A stretch of 64,000 nt of DNA from assembly GCA_035627615.1 (NCBI GenBank), contig DASPLL010000025.1, positions 62,001 to 126,000 on the forward strand. Reading direction: 5' to 3'. Origin of the DNA: BRH-c25 sp035627615. Lineage in GTDB: Bacteria; Bacillota; Clostridia; Lutisporales; Lutisporaceae. This document shows, piece after piece, positions 1 to 8,262 of the stretch. Each line of letters begins with the position of its first letter. Within the stretch, counting starts at the first letter, position 1. The position numbers were made by a program, and so were the translations under genes. The notes under the pieces are model-generated. The model had not been told where the DNA came from. It saw only the letters and a program-made list of their open reading frames with translations, and made no database searches.

Positions 1-2
1 TG

Positions 3-578
3 GATTTTTTAAAGATAGATTCAGTAATTCTGGTAGGCCATTCTATGGGCGGACGGGTGGCAGGATATACAGCAGCGTTATATCCTGATTACATTAAAGC
101 ATTGGCCATACTTGACAGATCCGCATCGGGGCCTGCAAAATCAAATATGCCGCCACTGGAACAGATACCAGCTGTTGATCCTTTGACAAAGGATTGGCCT
201 TTGCCCTTTTCCAGCTTAGGTGAGGCAAAGGCTTTTATTATGCAAGCCACAGATTCGGAATTAAGCTATCAATATTTTATGAATAGTTTGATCGAAACTG
301 CAGAAGGCTACCGGATGATGTTCAGCTCACAGGCTATGGCTGCCGGTATTGTGTATGATGAAGACTGGTTCCGGCTATTGCCGCAAATAAATTGCCCGGT
401 ATTGTTAATCAGGGCAAAAAGTCACGAAGCGGTACCGGATGAGGATTTTACCAGGATGCAGTCCTTGATACCAAGCTGTCTTGCTTATGAAATGTCACAT
501 CCAGACCATAATGTTCATTTAGGGAACAAAGTAGAATTTTATGCGTATTTTGATGAATTTCTTAAAAATGTACAGTAA
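3..578 (+). CDS. alpha/beta-fold hydrolase, 5' end outside window
   Basis: The reading frame is already open at base 3, so the start lies upstream of the window; 191 codons are visible. The nucleophile elbow G-H-S-M-G is encoded at 36-50, and a C-terminal HPDHNVH stretch (about 505-525) offers the catalytic histidine. This is the usual layout of an alpha/beta hydrolase (esterase, lipase or acyl-transfer branch). The cap region is short. The substrate cannot be read from the sequence. It is convergent with the ABC ATPase on the minus strand. Confidence 0.85.
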   Translation, partial: DFLKIDSVILVGHSMGGRVAGYTAALYPDYIKALAILDRSASGPAKSNMPPLEQIPAVDPLTKDWPLPFSSLGEAKAFIMQATDSELSYQYFMNSLIETAEGYRMMFSSQAMAAGIVYDEDWFRLLPQINCPVLLIRAKSHEAVPDEDFTRMQSLIPSCLAYEMSHPDHNVHLGNKVEFYAYFDEFLKNVQ

Positions 579-619
579 AGCGACAGGCCGTAAACTTTAA
601 TGCCCTTTGTTGATGAAAA

Positions 620-639
620 GGATAGGCAGGAGCCTATCC
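620..639. terminator. short hairpin between convergent genes
   Basis: An 8-bp perfect stem (GGATAGGC / GCCTATCC) with loop AGGA lies between the hydrolase and the convergent ABC ATPase and overlaps the ATPase stop codon. It has no good T-run on either side, so its role as a terminator is weakly supported. Confidence 0.35.
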
Positions 640-1419
640 GCATTTATAATCAGGACGCAAAAAGAACCGTTCTCCTTTTTTTTCAAATTGCACAGGTACC
701 TCAAAGAAATCACAAAGGTTTTCTTTGGTCAGAACAGAGGCTGTTTCTCCTGAGGAATGGACCTGTCCCCTGCGCAGCAACAGCGTATGTCCAAAGGTCG
801 GAAGGATTTCCTCGATAAGATGAGTTACATATATGATTGTAGGCGCATCTTTTTCGCAGCTTAACTTTTCAATAATGGAAAGCAGCTTTTCTTTTGCGAA
901 AATATCCAGTCCGGTACAGGGCTCATCCAGGATAAGCAGTCGGGGTGAGGACATAAGGCCCCTTGCAATCAGGACTTTCTGTTTTTCACCCTGGGACAGG
1001 GTCCCGTAGGTTCGTCCGGACAACTCCAGGCTGTCTAAACGCTCCATTATATTTCCGGCAAAAGCTCTATCCTCCTCACTGGGTTCATCAAACAGACGAA
1101 GTGATGCAAACTTACCGCTCAAAATGATATCTTCCACTGTTTCAGTTCCATAGAGCCTCTCCTGAAGGGCGGTACTCACCCATCCGATGGATTTTCTCAA
1201 TTCCCGCCAATCATATTTTCCAAAGGTTCTGTCAAGAACCTGTATATCTCCCTTTGAAGGAAACAGATACCCGTTTACCAGATCCAGCAAGGAGGTTTTG
1301 CCGGAACCGTTCAATCCCAGTATCGCCCAATGCTCGCCGTCTTTCACCGACCAATCCACATCTTTTAAAATATACTTTGAATCCCGAATAACTGAAATTT
1401 GTTTTGCTTTGATTATCAA
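634..1419 (-). CDS. ABC transporter ATP-binding protein (orphan)
   Basis: 261-residue ABC ATPase. Visible motifs are Walker A GLNGSGKTS (about residues 36-44), signature LSQGEKQKV, Walker B LLILDEPCTGLD and the H-loop histidine in YVTHLIEE. It is a stand-alone nucleotide-binding subunit with no permease next to it, similar in outline to YlmA-type ATPases; its transport or regulatory partner is unknown. It lies 63 bases downstream of the MocR gene on the same strand, so the two may be co-transcribed. Product class is certain; substrate unknown. Confidence 0.9.
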   Translation of the reverse strand: MIIKAKQISVIRDSKYILKDVDWSVKDGEHWAILGLNGSGKTSLLDLVNGYLFPSKGDIQVLDRTFGKYDWRELRKSIGWVSTALQERLYGTETVEDIILSGKFASLRLFDEPSEEDRAFAGNIMERLDSLELSGRTYGTLSQGEKQKVLIARGLMSSPRLLILDEPCTGLDIFAKEKLLSIIEKLSCEKDAPTIIYVTHLIEEILPTFGHTLLLRRGQVHSSGETASVLTKENLCDFFEVPVQFEKKGERFFLRPDYKCG

Positions 1420-1482
1420 CCGAGTCCGCTCCTTTATAATAATATTAAGTAATTATAGTATTTTAATGTTTTTCTCATTTCT

Positions 1483-2841
1483 TTACAGCATGATGCTGTT
1501 TCTATTATTCATCATACTGCTTTCAATTTCATTTATGATCATGGGAATACCGGATTCTATTTCACTGATATCGGTATGTGCAACACTTAATCTTAAAATT
1601 TTATCATTATAGAACTCCTTTAAATAACTGCTCTCAGCATTGGGCAAAAGCAAGCCCTTGTGCGACAAGCCTGCTACCACAGCCTTTTCTGTGCTGCCGT
1701 TCAATATTTCCAGTCCGGCATAGAAGCATCCCTTTGCAGGTATATGCCACCTGATTGACGGGGAAGCAGAATTTTCAACAAGCTCTTTCAGATAAACCAT
1801 TCTTTCTGAGTACATTTCTTTTATCCTGTCAATATGTAAATTGTACAGACCGCTTTTGATATATATTTCCAGTGCACCTTGCGATATCAGAGGAGTGTTT
1901 ATATCAGCCCAGTACTTATATTCTCTGAAGGTGTTGATAAGAAGCTTCGGCAGTACGACCACAGCAACACGCAGGCCTGGGAGCAGTACTTTTGAAAAGG
2001 TCTTTATATATACCACCCTGTCGGATTTATCAAAGGAGAATACAGGGGTTAGTTTTGCATCACTTTCCAGGTCGCCAAGATAGTCGTCCTCCACAATATA
2101 TACATTGTACTTTTCTGCAAGGGCAAGTATCTTCTTTTTATCATCGTTTGTATAACTTAAGCCCAGAGGATTGTTGAATCGCGGGATGGTATAGAAGAAT
2201 TTTATTTTATCATTCCGGAAGCTTCTTTCAAGGCTTTCAAAATCCAGGCCTCTAAAAGCGCTGCTGACTCCAAAAGCCGGGGTATTATTCTGCTTGAGGC
2301 ATTGAATCATTCCATGATAGGTCGGCTGTTCAATGACTACATTGTTCTTCTGGTTCGGAAAGGGCATCCTGACTAAAATATTCAGTGCCTGCTGGGAGCC
2401 TGTCGTTATGAAAATCCTTTGGGTGTCTGAAAAAACCTGATGATTCTGCAGCTGCTTCCGCAGTACTTCGATAAGTGACGGCAGACCCTGGGGGTCACTG
2501 TAAGAAAAAAGGCTTTCATTGTATTTAGCCAGGGCTTGATTTACACAAGGTCGGAATTCATTATAAGGGAGTGTGGCCTGATCAAGGGATGTGCCTGAGA
2601 AATCCAGCACTGCACTGCTTTGCTTCCTTTCAGGTGAGTCTTCGATCAGATAATAACCGCTTCCCGGTGCCGAATATATAAGCCCTAACTCCTTCAGCTT
2701 ATCATAAGCCCTGACTGCAGTGGTCTTGGTACAATTGAACCTGCTGCACAACTCTCTGATAGAGGGCATTTTGGCACCTGAAGCTATATTCCCCTGCGCG
2801 ATTTCTTTCCGTATATAATCGACTATGATACTGTACTTCAT
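1483..2841 (-). CDS. MocR-type regulator (GntR HTH fused to aminotransferase-like domain)
   Basis: The start is set at the ATG at 2841, behind the ribosome binding site GAAGGGAG, rather than the longer frame from 2877. About 452 residues. The N-terminal ~70 residues are a winged helix of the GntR family (IRELCSRFNCTKTTAVRAYDKL); the rest is a fold-type I aminotransferase-like domain with the PLP lysine in YIKTFSKVLLPGLRVA. MocR regulators sense PLP or amino-acid-like ligands and usually control a divergent neighbour, here the EamA transporter/nitroreductase frame. Direct repeats in the shared intergenic region fit this role. Confidence 0.92.
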   Translation of the reverse strand: MKYSIIVDYIRKEIAQGNIASGAKMPSIRELCSRFNCTKTTAVRAYDKLKELGLIYSAPGSGYYLIEDSPERKQSSAVLDFSGTSLDQATLPYNEFRPCVNQALAKYNESLFSYSDPQGLPSLIEVLRKQLQNHQVFSDTQRIFITTGSQQALNILVRMPFPNQKNNVVIEQPTYHGMIQCLKQNNTPAFGVSSAFRGLDFESLERSFRNDKIKFFYTIPRFNNPLGLSYTNDDKKKILALAEKYNVYIVEDDYLGDLESDAKLTPVFSFDKSDRVVYIKTFSKVLLPGLRVAVVVLPKLLINTFREYKYWADINTPLISQGALEIYIKSGLYNLHIDRIKEMYSERMVYLKELVENSASPSIRWHIPAKGCFYAGLEILNGSTEKAVVAGLSHKGLLLPNAESSYLKEFYNDKILRLSVAHTDISEIESGIPMIINEIESSMMNNRNSIML

Positions 2842-2860
2842 AATAACTCCCTTCACTGTC

Positions 2861-2939
2861 CCGGTACACTTACCCATAATTCAGCTTGATTGACAAGTAT
2901 CCTATATATTATATTACAAGTGTACTGCATAGTGTACTG
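2861..2939. promoter_or_regulatory. candidate MocR operator: repeated AGTGTACTG boxes
   Basis: Two identical 9-mers AGTGTACTG lie in direct orientation at 2919-2927 and 2931-2939, with a third, inverted near-copy (AGTGTACCGG read on the minus strand) at 2861-2870. MocR proteins are known to bind direct repeats. A possible plus-strand promoter, TTGACA (2890-2895) with TATTAC 16 bases downstream (2912-2917), abuts the repeats and would drive the EamA gene. Assignment to this MocR is inferred from position. Confidence 0.55.
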
Positions 2940-3028
2940 AGTTACAACAACGACATATTTTTATATGCTATACTGTATGTAACGATAACAAAATACTTTT
3001 ATAAGTTATGAAGGTGAGGCAACAAATC

Positions 3029-4450
3029 ATGAGTACTGCAGCTTTAACGAAGGAAAGATCCAGGGCAATGCTGCTCCTTGCCATGACTGCGGCATTATGG
3101 AGCATTGGCGGACTGCTGATAAAGCTTGTGGATGCCAATCCATTGGCTATTGCAGGGGCAAGAGCCGCTATTACTACCGTAATACTGCTTATATTTATCA
3201 GGAAGCCGAAGTTCACCTGGTCGGTCCCACAGCTTGGAGCGGCAATATCATGCACAGTTACTGCAATACTTTTTGTTACTGCCAACAAAACAACAACTGC
3301 AGCCAATGCAATACTGCTGCAATCCACAGCTCCTATATATGTTGCGGTTCTGGGGGCACTGTTCCTGAAGGAAAAAGCCAGATTGTACGACTGGATAACA
3401 ATTCTTGTCGTCATGGGCGGCATGGGATTGTTTTTTATTGATAATCTTAGCATCGAAGGCTTATGGGGGAATATATGCGCTATATTAAGCGGCATCAGCT
3501 TTGCATTTTTCACCATTTTCATGAGGATGCAAAAAAACGGTTCACCTCTGGAATCGGTTCTACTGGGAAATCTGCTTACATCCATAGTAGGACTTCCTTT
3601 TTTACGTCAGTCCATGCCCAGTCCTTCCGGTTGGTTTTTTCTTGTGATATTGGGAATTTTCCAGCTTGGGCTGCCGTATTTTATGTATTCCGCGGCCATA
3701 AAGCATGCAACGGCACTGGAGGCAGTACTTATTCCGGTAATCGAACCGATACTCAATCCTGTCTGGGTATTCCTGATACTGGGTGAGTTGCCCGGCCCTT
3801 CGGCATTATTGGGTGGATTCATTGTTCTCGTCGCAATAACCCTGAAATGTATTCTGGCTATAATACCGGTAGAAACATTGTTCAGGGGTAAAAAAGGAGG
3901 AAGTGTTAATATGATCGAACAGATCATAAACCGCAGGAGTATACGTAAATATTCAAGCAAACCGGTAGAGGATGAAAAAATCATAAAACTGCTGGAAAGT
4001 GCGAGAATTGCACCCTCCGGCAGCAATACACAACCCTGGCATTTTATTGTTATCAAGTCGGAGCCTTTGAGAGAAAAAATTGCTGAAGCAGCCCATAATC
4101 AAAGGTGGATGATCTCTGCTCCTGTTTTTATTGCTTGTGTGGCAGATATACGTTCAAGAATAAAAGAGGATATGTATATAGAAATAGATGAAAACAGCTC
4201 ACAGGTGGAGATCAAACAGATAATAAGGGATACTGCAATTGCCATAGAGCATATAGTGCTTACAGCCGGATACATGGGTCTTGGTACCTGCTGGGTCTCG
4301 GATTTTGCTCAAAAGGATATCAGGCCGATAATCGGGGTGAATACCGATAAATATGTGGTTAGCATACTTACCGTCGGTTATGCAGATGAAGACCCAAAAA
4401 GCCGGCCTCGCAAAGCCCTGGAGGAAATAGTTCATTATGAAAGCTGGTAG
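3029..4450 (+). CDS. EamA/DMT-family transporter running in frame into a nitroreductase
   Basis: Chosen start ATG 3029 follows AAGGTGAG; a frame start at 3008 is also open. Residues 1-~290 form a ten-helix EamA (DMT) permease of the usual ~295-residue size, probably exporting a metabolite at the membrane. No stop separates it from a complete nitroreductase, which has its own ribosome binding site and ATG at 3911. Either the two make a 473-residue fusion, or the reader gets both a fusion and a separately initiated enzyme. The divergent MocR gene is the likely regulator. See the separate nitroreductase entry. Confidence 0.8.
   Translation: MSTAALTKERSRAMLLLAMTAALWSIGGLLIKLVDANPLAIAGARAAITTVILLIFIRKPKFTWSVPQLGAAISCTVTAILFVTANKTTTAANAILLQSTAPIYVAVLGALFLKEKARLYDWITILVVMGGMGLFFIDNLSIEGLWGNICAILSGISFAFFTIFMRMQKNGSPLESVLLGNLLTSIVGLPFLRQSMPSPSGWFFLVILGIFQLGLPYFMYSAAIKHATALEAVLIPVIEPILNPVWVFLILGELPGPSALLGGFIVLVAITLKCILAIIPVETLFRGKKGGSVNMIEQIINRRSIRKYSSKPVEDEKIIKLLESARIAPSGSNTQPWHFIVIKSEPLREKIAEAAHNQRWMISAPVFIACVADIRSRIKEDMYIEIDENSSQVEIKQIIRDTAIAIEHIVLTAGYMGLGTCWVSDFAQKDIRPIIGVNTDKYVVSILTVGYADEDPKSRPRKALEEIVHYESW
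3911..4450 (+). CDS. nitroreductase family protein (internal start within the fused frame)
   Basis: The 179 residues from ATG 3911 form a complete nitroreductase-family flavoprotein: N-terminal INRRSIRKYSSKPV, FMN-site motif ARIAPSGSNTQPWHF, and C-terminal TVGYADEDPKSRPRK. Such enzymes bind FMN and use NAD(P)H to reduce nitro, quinone or similar substrates in the cytoplasm. The start is supported by AAAAAAGGAGG 10 bases upstream (3890-3900), which is normal spacing and would be unnecessary in a pure fusion. It lies in the same frame as the upstream EamA gene. Confidence 0.82.
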   Translation: MIEQIINRRSIRKYSSKPVEDEKIIKLLESARIAPSGSNTQPWHFIVIKSEPLREKIAEAAHNQRWMISAPVFIACVADIRSRIKEDMYIEIDENSSQVEIKQIIRDTAIAIEHIVLTAGYMGLGTCWVSDFAQKDIRPIIGVNTDKYVVSILTVGYADEDPKSRPRKALEEIVHYESW

Positions 4451-4455
4451 CAGCT

Positions 4456-4719
4456 TTAGGGTAAAAGAAATGATTGAAGACGCCGGTATACAAGGCTCAA
4501 TCTAGGATTAGGCTTAACTCCCGGAAGTTCTATGTATTCCACACCGGCTCCCTTAAGGGCAGCAGTCACCTTATCACAGAGACCTGTCTTTTTTATACTG
4601 CCTCCTCCGTAATGGAGCAGAACCTTTTTGCCGTAATGACCGGCTTCGGTACCGACCTGATTTTCAGCAGCTCTGCCGAAAATGATTTTTGTCGGATTGT
4701 TGAAAACAAAGTTTTCCAT
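4456..4719 (-). pseudogene. iron-containing alcohol dehydrogenase, N-terminal remnant
   Basis: The 87 codons match only the N-terminus of Fe-dependent (YqhD/butanol type) alcohol dehydrogenases: FNNPTKIIFGR, KKVLLHYGGGSIKKTG and the nucleotide-binding lead-in GVKPNPRLSLVY. After that residue the frame turns into unrelated sequence and stops. Full-length members have about 390 residues, including the metal-binding histidines, all missing here. It lies 43 bases downstream of xpt on the same strand. Best read as a deletion remnant. Confidence 0.8.
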
Positions 4720-4762
4720 TTAATATCAACATATTCATCGGTTTTTACTACTATTCCATTGT

Positions 4763-5347
4763 CTAATTTCTAACAACTATTTCATTTTGCTCCAGAGAAT
4801 CTATAATAGCCAGGGATTCGACATTGATACCGGACTCTCTTAACAAGCTTCCACCATTCTGAAAGCCTTTTTCTATAACGATTCCGGCTCCAATAAGCTT
4901 TGCTCCTGCAGCATCGACAATTTCCTTCAAGCCTAATATTGCTTGTCCGTTAGCAAGGAAATCATCAATAATTAAGATGTTATCTTCCTTATCAATGTAT
5001 TTTTTAGAAACACGTATTTTATAATGCTTGGCCTTTGTATATGAGTAGACACTGCCTTCATAGACTTCTTTATCCAAATTCTTGGATTCTGTTTTTTTTG
5101 CGAAAACAACAGGTACATTGAAATATTGAGCAGCAATAACTGCGATTGCAATACCGGATGCTTCTACAGTCAGTATTTTGGTAACATTTTTGTCCTGAAA
5201 TCTTTTTCTGAATTCTTTTCCTATCTCATTCAGTAGTTCAATATCAATCTGATGGTTTAAAAAGCAATCGACCTTTAATATATTGCCGCCTAATACTTTA
5301 CCTTCTTTTAAGATCTTCTCCTTTAATAATTGCACGGTATCCCTCAT
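4763..5347 (-). CDS. xpt: xanthine phosphoribosyltransferase
   Basis: 194 residues, the normal length for Xpt. It transfers the phosphoribosyl group of PRPP to xanthine in purine salvage (cytoplasm). Visible are the N-terminal LLKEKILKEGKVLGGNILKVDCFLNHQ split into two hallmark pieces (VLGGNILKVD, CFLNHQID) and the PRPP loop ILIIDDFLANGQAILG. The guanine riboswitch directly upstream on the same strand makes the assignment firm and predicts repression by guanine. Confidence 0.95.
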   Translation of the reverse strand: MRDTVQLLKEKILKEGKVLGGNILKVDCFLNHQIDIELLNEIGKEFRKRFQDKNVTKILTVEASGIAIAVIAAQYFNVPVVFAKKTESKNLDKEVYEGSVYSYTKAKHYKIRVSKKYIDKEDNILIIDDFLANGQAILGLKEIVDAAGAKLIGAGIVIEKGFQNGGSLLRESGINVESLAIIDSLEQNEIVVRN

Positions 5348-5365
5348 TTCTCACTAAATATCGGA

Positions 5366-5393
5366 AATAAAAAAGCTGTAGAGAATTCTACAG
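5366..5393 (-). terminator. riboswitch-controlled intrinsic terminator of xpt
   Basis: On the minus strand, CTGTAGA - ATTC - TCTACAG is followed by a T-run (5375-5370 complement). It lies between the aptamer and the xpt start, as expected for a guanine-triggered premature terminator. The upstream hairpin-forming segment at about 5400-5445 (TTTAGATTTAT pairing with ATAATCTAGA) may act as the alternative structure. Confidence 0.85.
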
Positions 5394-5450
5394 GCTAAAA
5401 AATCTAGATTATACTTCTACTTATGTACTTAAGCATAAATCTAAACTGAT

Positions 5451-5520
5451 TACCCGTAGTCAGGCTATTTTCGGCAGCCCGGTAGAAACTTATGGACCAT
5501 ATCTCCATGATTATACGAGT
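5451..5520 (-). ncRNA. guanine-class purine riboswitch aptamer (xpt leader)
   Basis: Read on the minus strand, the region carries all purine-aptamer hallmarks: a 7-bp P1 (ACTCGTA at 5520-5514 with TACGGGT at 5457-5451), TATAATC, the ATATGG strand, GTTTCTACC in J2/3, and GACTAC closing P1. The residue that pairs with the ligand is C (GACTAC rather than GATTA), which indicates guanine or hypoxanthine rather than adenine. It sits 104 bases from the xpt start with a terminator hairpin in between. Confidence 0.95.
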
Positions 5521-5593
5521 TGATTATTCTTTTAAATATAGTTTATTCTAACTTATATAGGAGAAAAAATCAATGGGGTCAGGCTTACCGTCA

Positions 5594-6616
5594 TTAAAGC
5601 TTTTTCAAATCCTCTATAAAGTTAAAAACTGCATCCTCTCTTGTTGCCCAGGAGGTTACCAGGCGGATGGAGGAGCTGCTTTCGTCGACCTTCGACCATA
5701 TGTAGAAAGAATACTTCTTTTCTAGTTCTCCGATGACCCGGTCCGGAAGGATAGGGAAAATCTGATTTGACTGTGAGTTCGTCAAAAACTTGTAACCCAT
5801 TGAGGTGATACCTTCTTTCAGCTGCTCAGCCATTTTGTTTGCATGCTTTGCAAGCTCGAAGTACAGATCATCCTTAAAAAGCTCAAGAAATTGAATGCCA
5901 AGGACCCTCCCTTTAGCCAGCAGCGCGCCCTTCTGCTTCATGTGGAATCTGAAACCCTCCTTAAGGGAGTCATTGCAGATTACCAGTGCCTCACCAAACA
6001 GCGCCCCGTTTTTTGTCCCTCCTATATAAAAAGCGTCACATAATTGGCCCAGATCTGACAGCTCAAAGCCGCTTGCCTCCGAGCACAGAGCAGAACCGAG
6101 TCTTGCGCCGTCGATAAACAGAATCAGGTTGTTTTCACGGCAGAAGCTGCTTATTTGGTATAGCTCAGTCTTCGTATATATGGAACCTATTTCTGTAGGA
6201 TTCGATATATAGACAAGCCTCGGCTTTACCATATGCTCATCGGTGTGAAAATCAAGAACAGGTTTTATAAGCTCAGGTTTGAGCTTTCCGTCATTTACTT
6301 CAATGGAGATAACCTTATGGCCTGTGGCTTCAACAGATCCAGCTTCATGGACAAGGATATGGCCGGTATTTGCCGCTACGACTGCTTCATAAGGCTTCAG
6401 GAAAGCAGAGATTGTAATAAGATTTGTCTGTGTTCCGCCGGACAAAAAATGGACAGCTATATCACTTCGCTTTATTTTTTGCTTCAGCAGTTCAACTGCC
6501 CTGATTGAATAACGGTCCTCCCCATAGCCTTCATCCTGCTCCAGGTTGGATTTCACCAATGCCTCCAGTATTCTTGGATGGGCTCCTTCACTGTAATCAT
6601 TTTTAAAGCTGTACAT
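5594..6616 (-). CDS. threonine aldolase family, PLP-dependent aldolase/beta-eliminating lyase
   Basis: 340 residues, typical of low-specificity L-threonine aldolases. Motifs include FKNDYSEGAHPRILEAL, EDRYSIRAVELLK, HFLSGGTQTNLITISAF, the histidine-containing TGHILVHEAGSVEATGHK, and the PLP lysine in FYIGGTKNGALFGEALV. It would cleave L-threonine or allo-threonine to glycine and acetaldehyde in the cytoplasm. The start at 6616 follows AGGAGGTATACAG. It is monocistronic by appearance, with no partner gene adjacent. Confidence 0.88.
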   Translation of the reverse strand: MYSFKNDYSEGAHPRILEALVKSNLEQDEGYGEDRYSIRAVELLKQKIKRSDIAVHFLSGGTQTNLITISAFLKPYEAVVAANTGHILVHEAGSVEATGHKVISIEVNDGKLKPELIKPVLDFHTDEHMVKPRLVYISNPTEIGSIYTKTELYQISSFCRENNLILFIDGARLGSALCSEASGFELSDLGQLCDAFYIGGTKNGALFGEALVICNDSLKEGFRFHMKQKGALLAKGRVLGIQFLELFKDDLYFELAKHANKMAEQLKEGITSMGYKFLTNSQSNQIFPILPDRVIGELEKKYSFYIWSKVDESSSSIRLVTSWATREDAVFNFIEDLKKL

Positions 6617-7048
6617 CTGTATACCTCCTGTTTCTATTTGTCTGCAAGAATTCTTACTGAATAAATATTCTCTTTATCGCTGGATCTGATATTTTCTAAT
6701 TGCAGTTTAATTAATTTATTGGACTGTGTCAAGAAATGTAACAACATTGGGAGGCAAAGCTATGTAACATATGCCTGATAGAGACAAATACCAGACATAT
6801 GGAATTGTTATTAATAGAGACTTTTTAAACCCGGTTTAAAAATGCTTATTAAAACGGATTGAAAAAGTTGCTGGCATAATTTATAATATATGTAATGGAC
6901 ATTAAGCATATACAAAATAACTCATTAATGGGAATTTATGAAGGGTGGTGTATGATTCAGATCAAGCTTTAAAGTGAGTTATTAGGGCTTGTAAGGCTTA
7001 ATGTATGCAACGGCTCGATTTCAATAAAAAACTAGGGGGGTTTGTTGA
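6617..7048. promoter_or_regulatory. xylose operon control region
   Basis: 432 bases without a gene. It contains a strong promoter (TTGAAA 6859-6864, 17-bp spacer, TATAAT 6882-6887). A palindrome TTTTTAAAC-CCG-GTTTAAAAA at 6822-6842 lies just upstream of the -35. A 9-bp inverted repeat AATAACTCA (6916-6924) / TGAGTTATT (6975-6983) lies in the transcribed leader. Either could be the operator of the ROK regulator encoded downstream; the sequence alone does not decide. A ribosome binding site AGGGGGG at 7034-7040 precedes xylF. Confidence 0.6.
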
Positions 7049-8161
7049 ATGAAAAGACTCGGATCATTATTATTGGTACTTGTGCTTATAGTTTCATTAT
7101 TTTCTGCTGCCGGATGTACGAGGCAGGAGAGTGCTCCTGCAAGCACGGCTCCAGCTGCAGCTGAAGCTAACGAAGCCAGTCTTATCGGTGTGGCGATGCC
7201 CACAAAGTCCTTATAGCGTTGGAACCAGGACGGCGACAACATGAAGAAGATGCTGGAGGCAGCCGGTTACGAGGTCGTACTTGAGTATGCAGACAACAAG
7301 GTTGAACAGCAGGTCACCCAGATTGAAAACATGGTTACAAAAGGCTGTAAGGTTATCGTTATCGCTTCCATCGACGGCACAGCTTTAAAAGGCGTACTGG
7401 CAGATGCAGCTAAAGAGGGCATCAAGATAATTGCATACGACCGTCTGATATTGGATTCACCGGATGTTGATTACTATGCAACCTTTGACAATTATCTTGT
7501 CGGCAAGATCCAGGGCGATTACATAGTAAAAGCTCTTGGACTGGACAGCGGTAAGGGTCCGTTTAACCTGGAAGTATTCGGCGGATCACCGGATGATAAC
7601 AATGCATACTTCTTCAATAACGGTGCGATGGACGCTCTCAAGCCGTATATAGAAAGCGGCAAGCTGGTTATCAACTCAGGACAGGTAAAGATGGAACAGA
7701 TCGCAATTCAGGGCTGGAAATCAGAAGGAGCTCAGGCCAGAATGGATAACCTTCTGACAGCTCATTATGCAGACAAAAAAGTGGATGTAGTATTGTCACC
7801 TAATGACAGCCTGGCCCAGGGTATCGTCGCTTCATTAAAGGCTGCCGGCTATGGCACACCTGACAAGCCGTTCCCGGTATTGACAGGACAGGACTGTGAT
7901 ATTACAAATGTCAAGCTGTTGATTGAAGGGTCACAATCCATGTCAATATTCAAAGATACAAGAACTCTGGCGGATCAGGTTGTTAAAATGGTTACTGCCA
8001 TTATGGAAGGCAAAGAAGCTCCTGTAAACGATACAAAGACATATGACAACAATATTAAGGTTGTTCCATCCTTCCTCTGCGAACCGGTATTTGCAGACAA
8101 GAACAACTATAAGGCATTATTGGTTGATACAGGATACTATACCGAAGATCAGCTGAAGTAA
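7049..8161 (+). pseudogene. xylF: xylose ABC transporter substrate-binding lipoprotein, amber codon at codon 56
   Basis: From ATG 7049 (after AGGGGGG) the frame encodes a lipoprotein signal ending in the lipobox SAAGC, then IGVAMPTKSL, then TAG at 7214-7216, then RWNQDGDNMKKML and the rest of a periplasmic-binding-protein family 1 sugar binder to 8161. Reading frame is unchanged across the stop. In homologues the interrupted position is usually glutamine, so a CAG-to-TAG change is the simplest explanation. The 306-residue downstream part has no good ribosome binding site and lacks a signal peptide, so XylF is probably not functional unless suppressed. Confidence 0.85.
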
Positions 8162-8200
8162 TTGAAGAACTACTGTTGCTTACTTGTCAATTGTAATCAG

Positions 8201-8239
8201 TATATATGCTGTGATGGTTCTGCTATCACAGCATATATA
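8201..8239. repeat. perfect 15-bp stem-loop between xylF and xylG
   Basis: TATATATGCTGTGAT (8201-8215) pairs perfectly with ATCACAGCATATATA (8225-8239) around a 9-base loop. It has no T-run. Hairpins at this position after a binding-protein gene commonly stabilise the upstream mRNA segment or partially terminate transcription. Confidence 0.75.
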
Positions 8240-8262
8240 ATTTGAAAAAAGGAGCAGGTAAT

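Noticed and set aside
634..1612. Plus-strand frames over the ABC ATPase and MocR genes
   Set aside because: They lack ribosome binding sites and family similarity; they are shadows of the minus-strand genes.
7214..7216. Programmed recoding (pyrrolysine or selenocysteine) at the xylF stop
   Set aside because: The codon is TAG, not TGA, so selenocysteine does not apply. Sugar-binding proteins have no known pyrrolysine, and a neighbouring transporter gene is also broken; a plain nonsense mutation is simpler.
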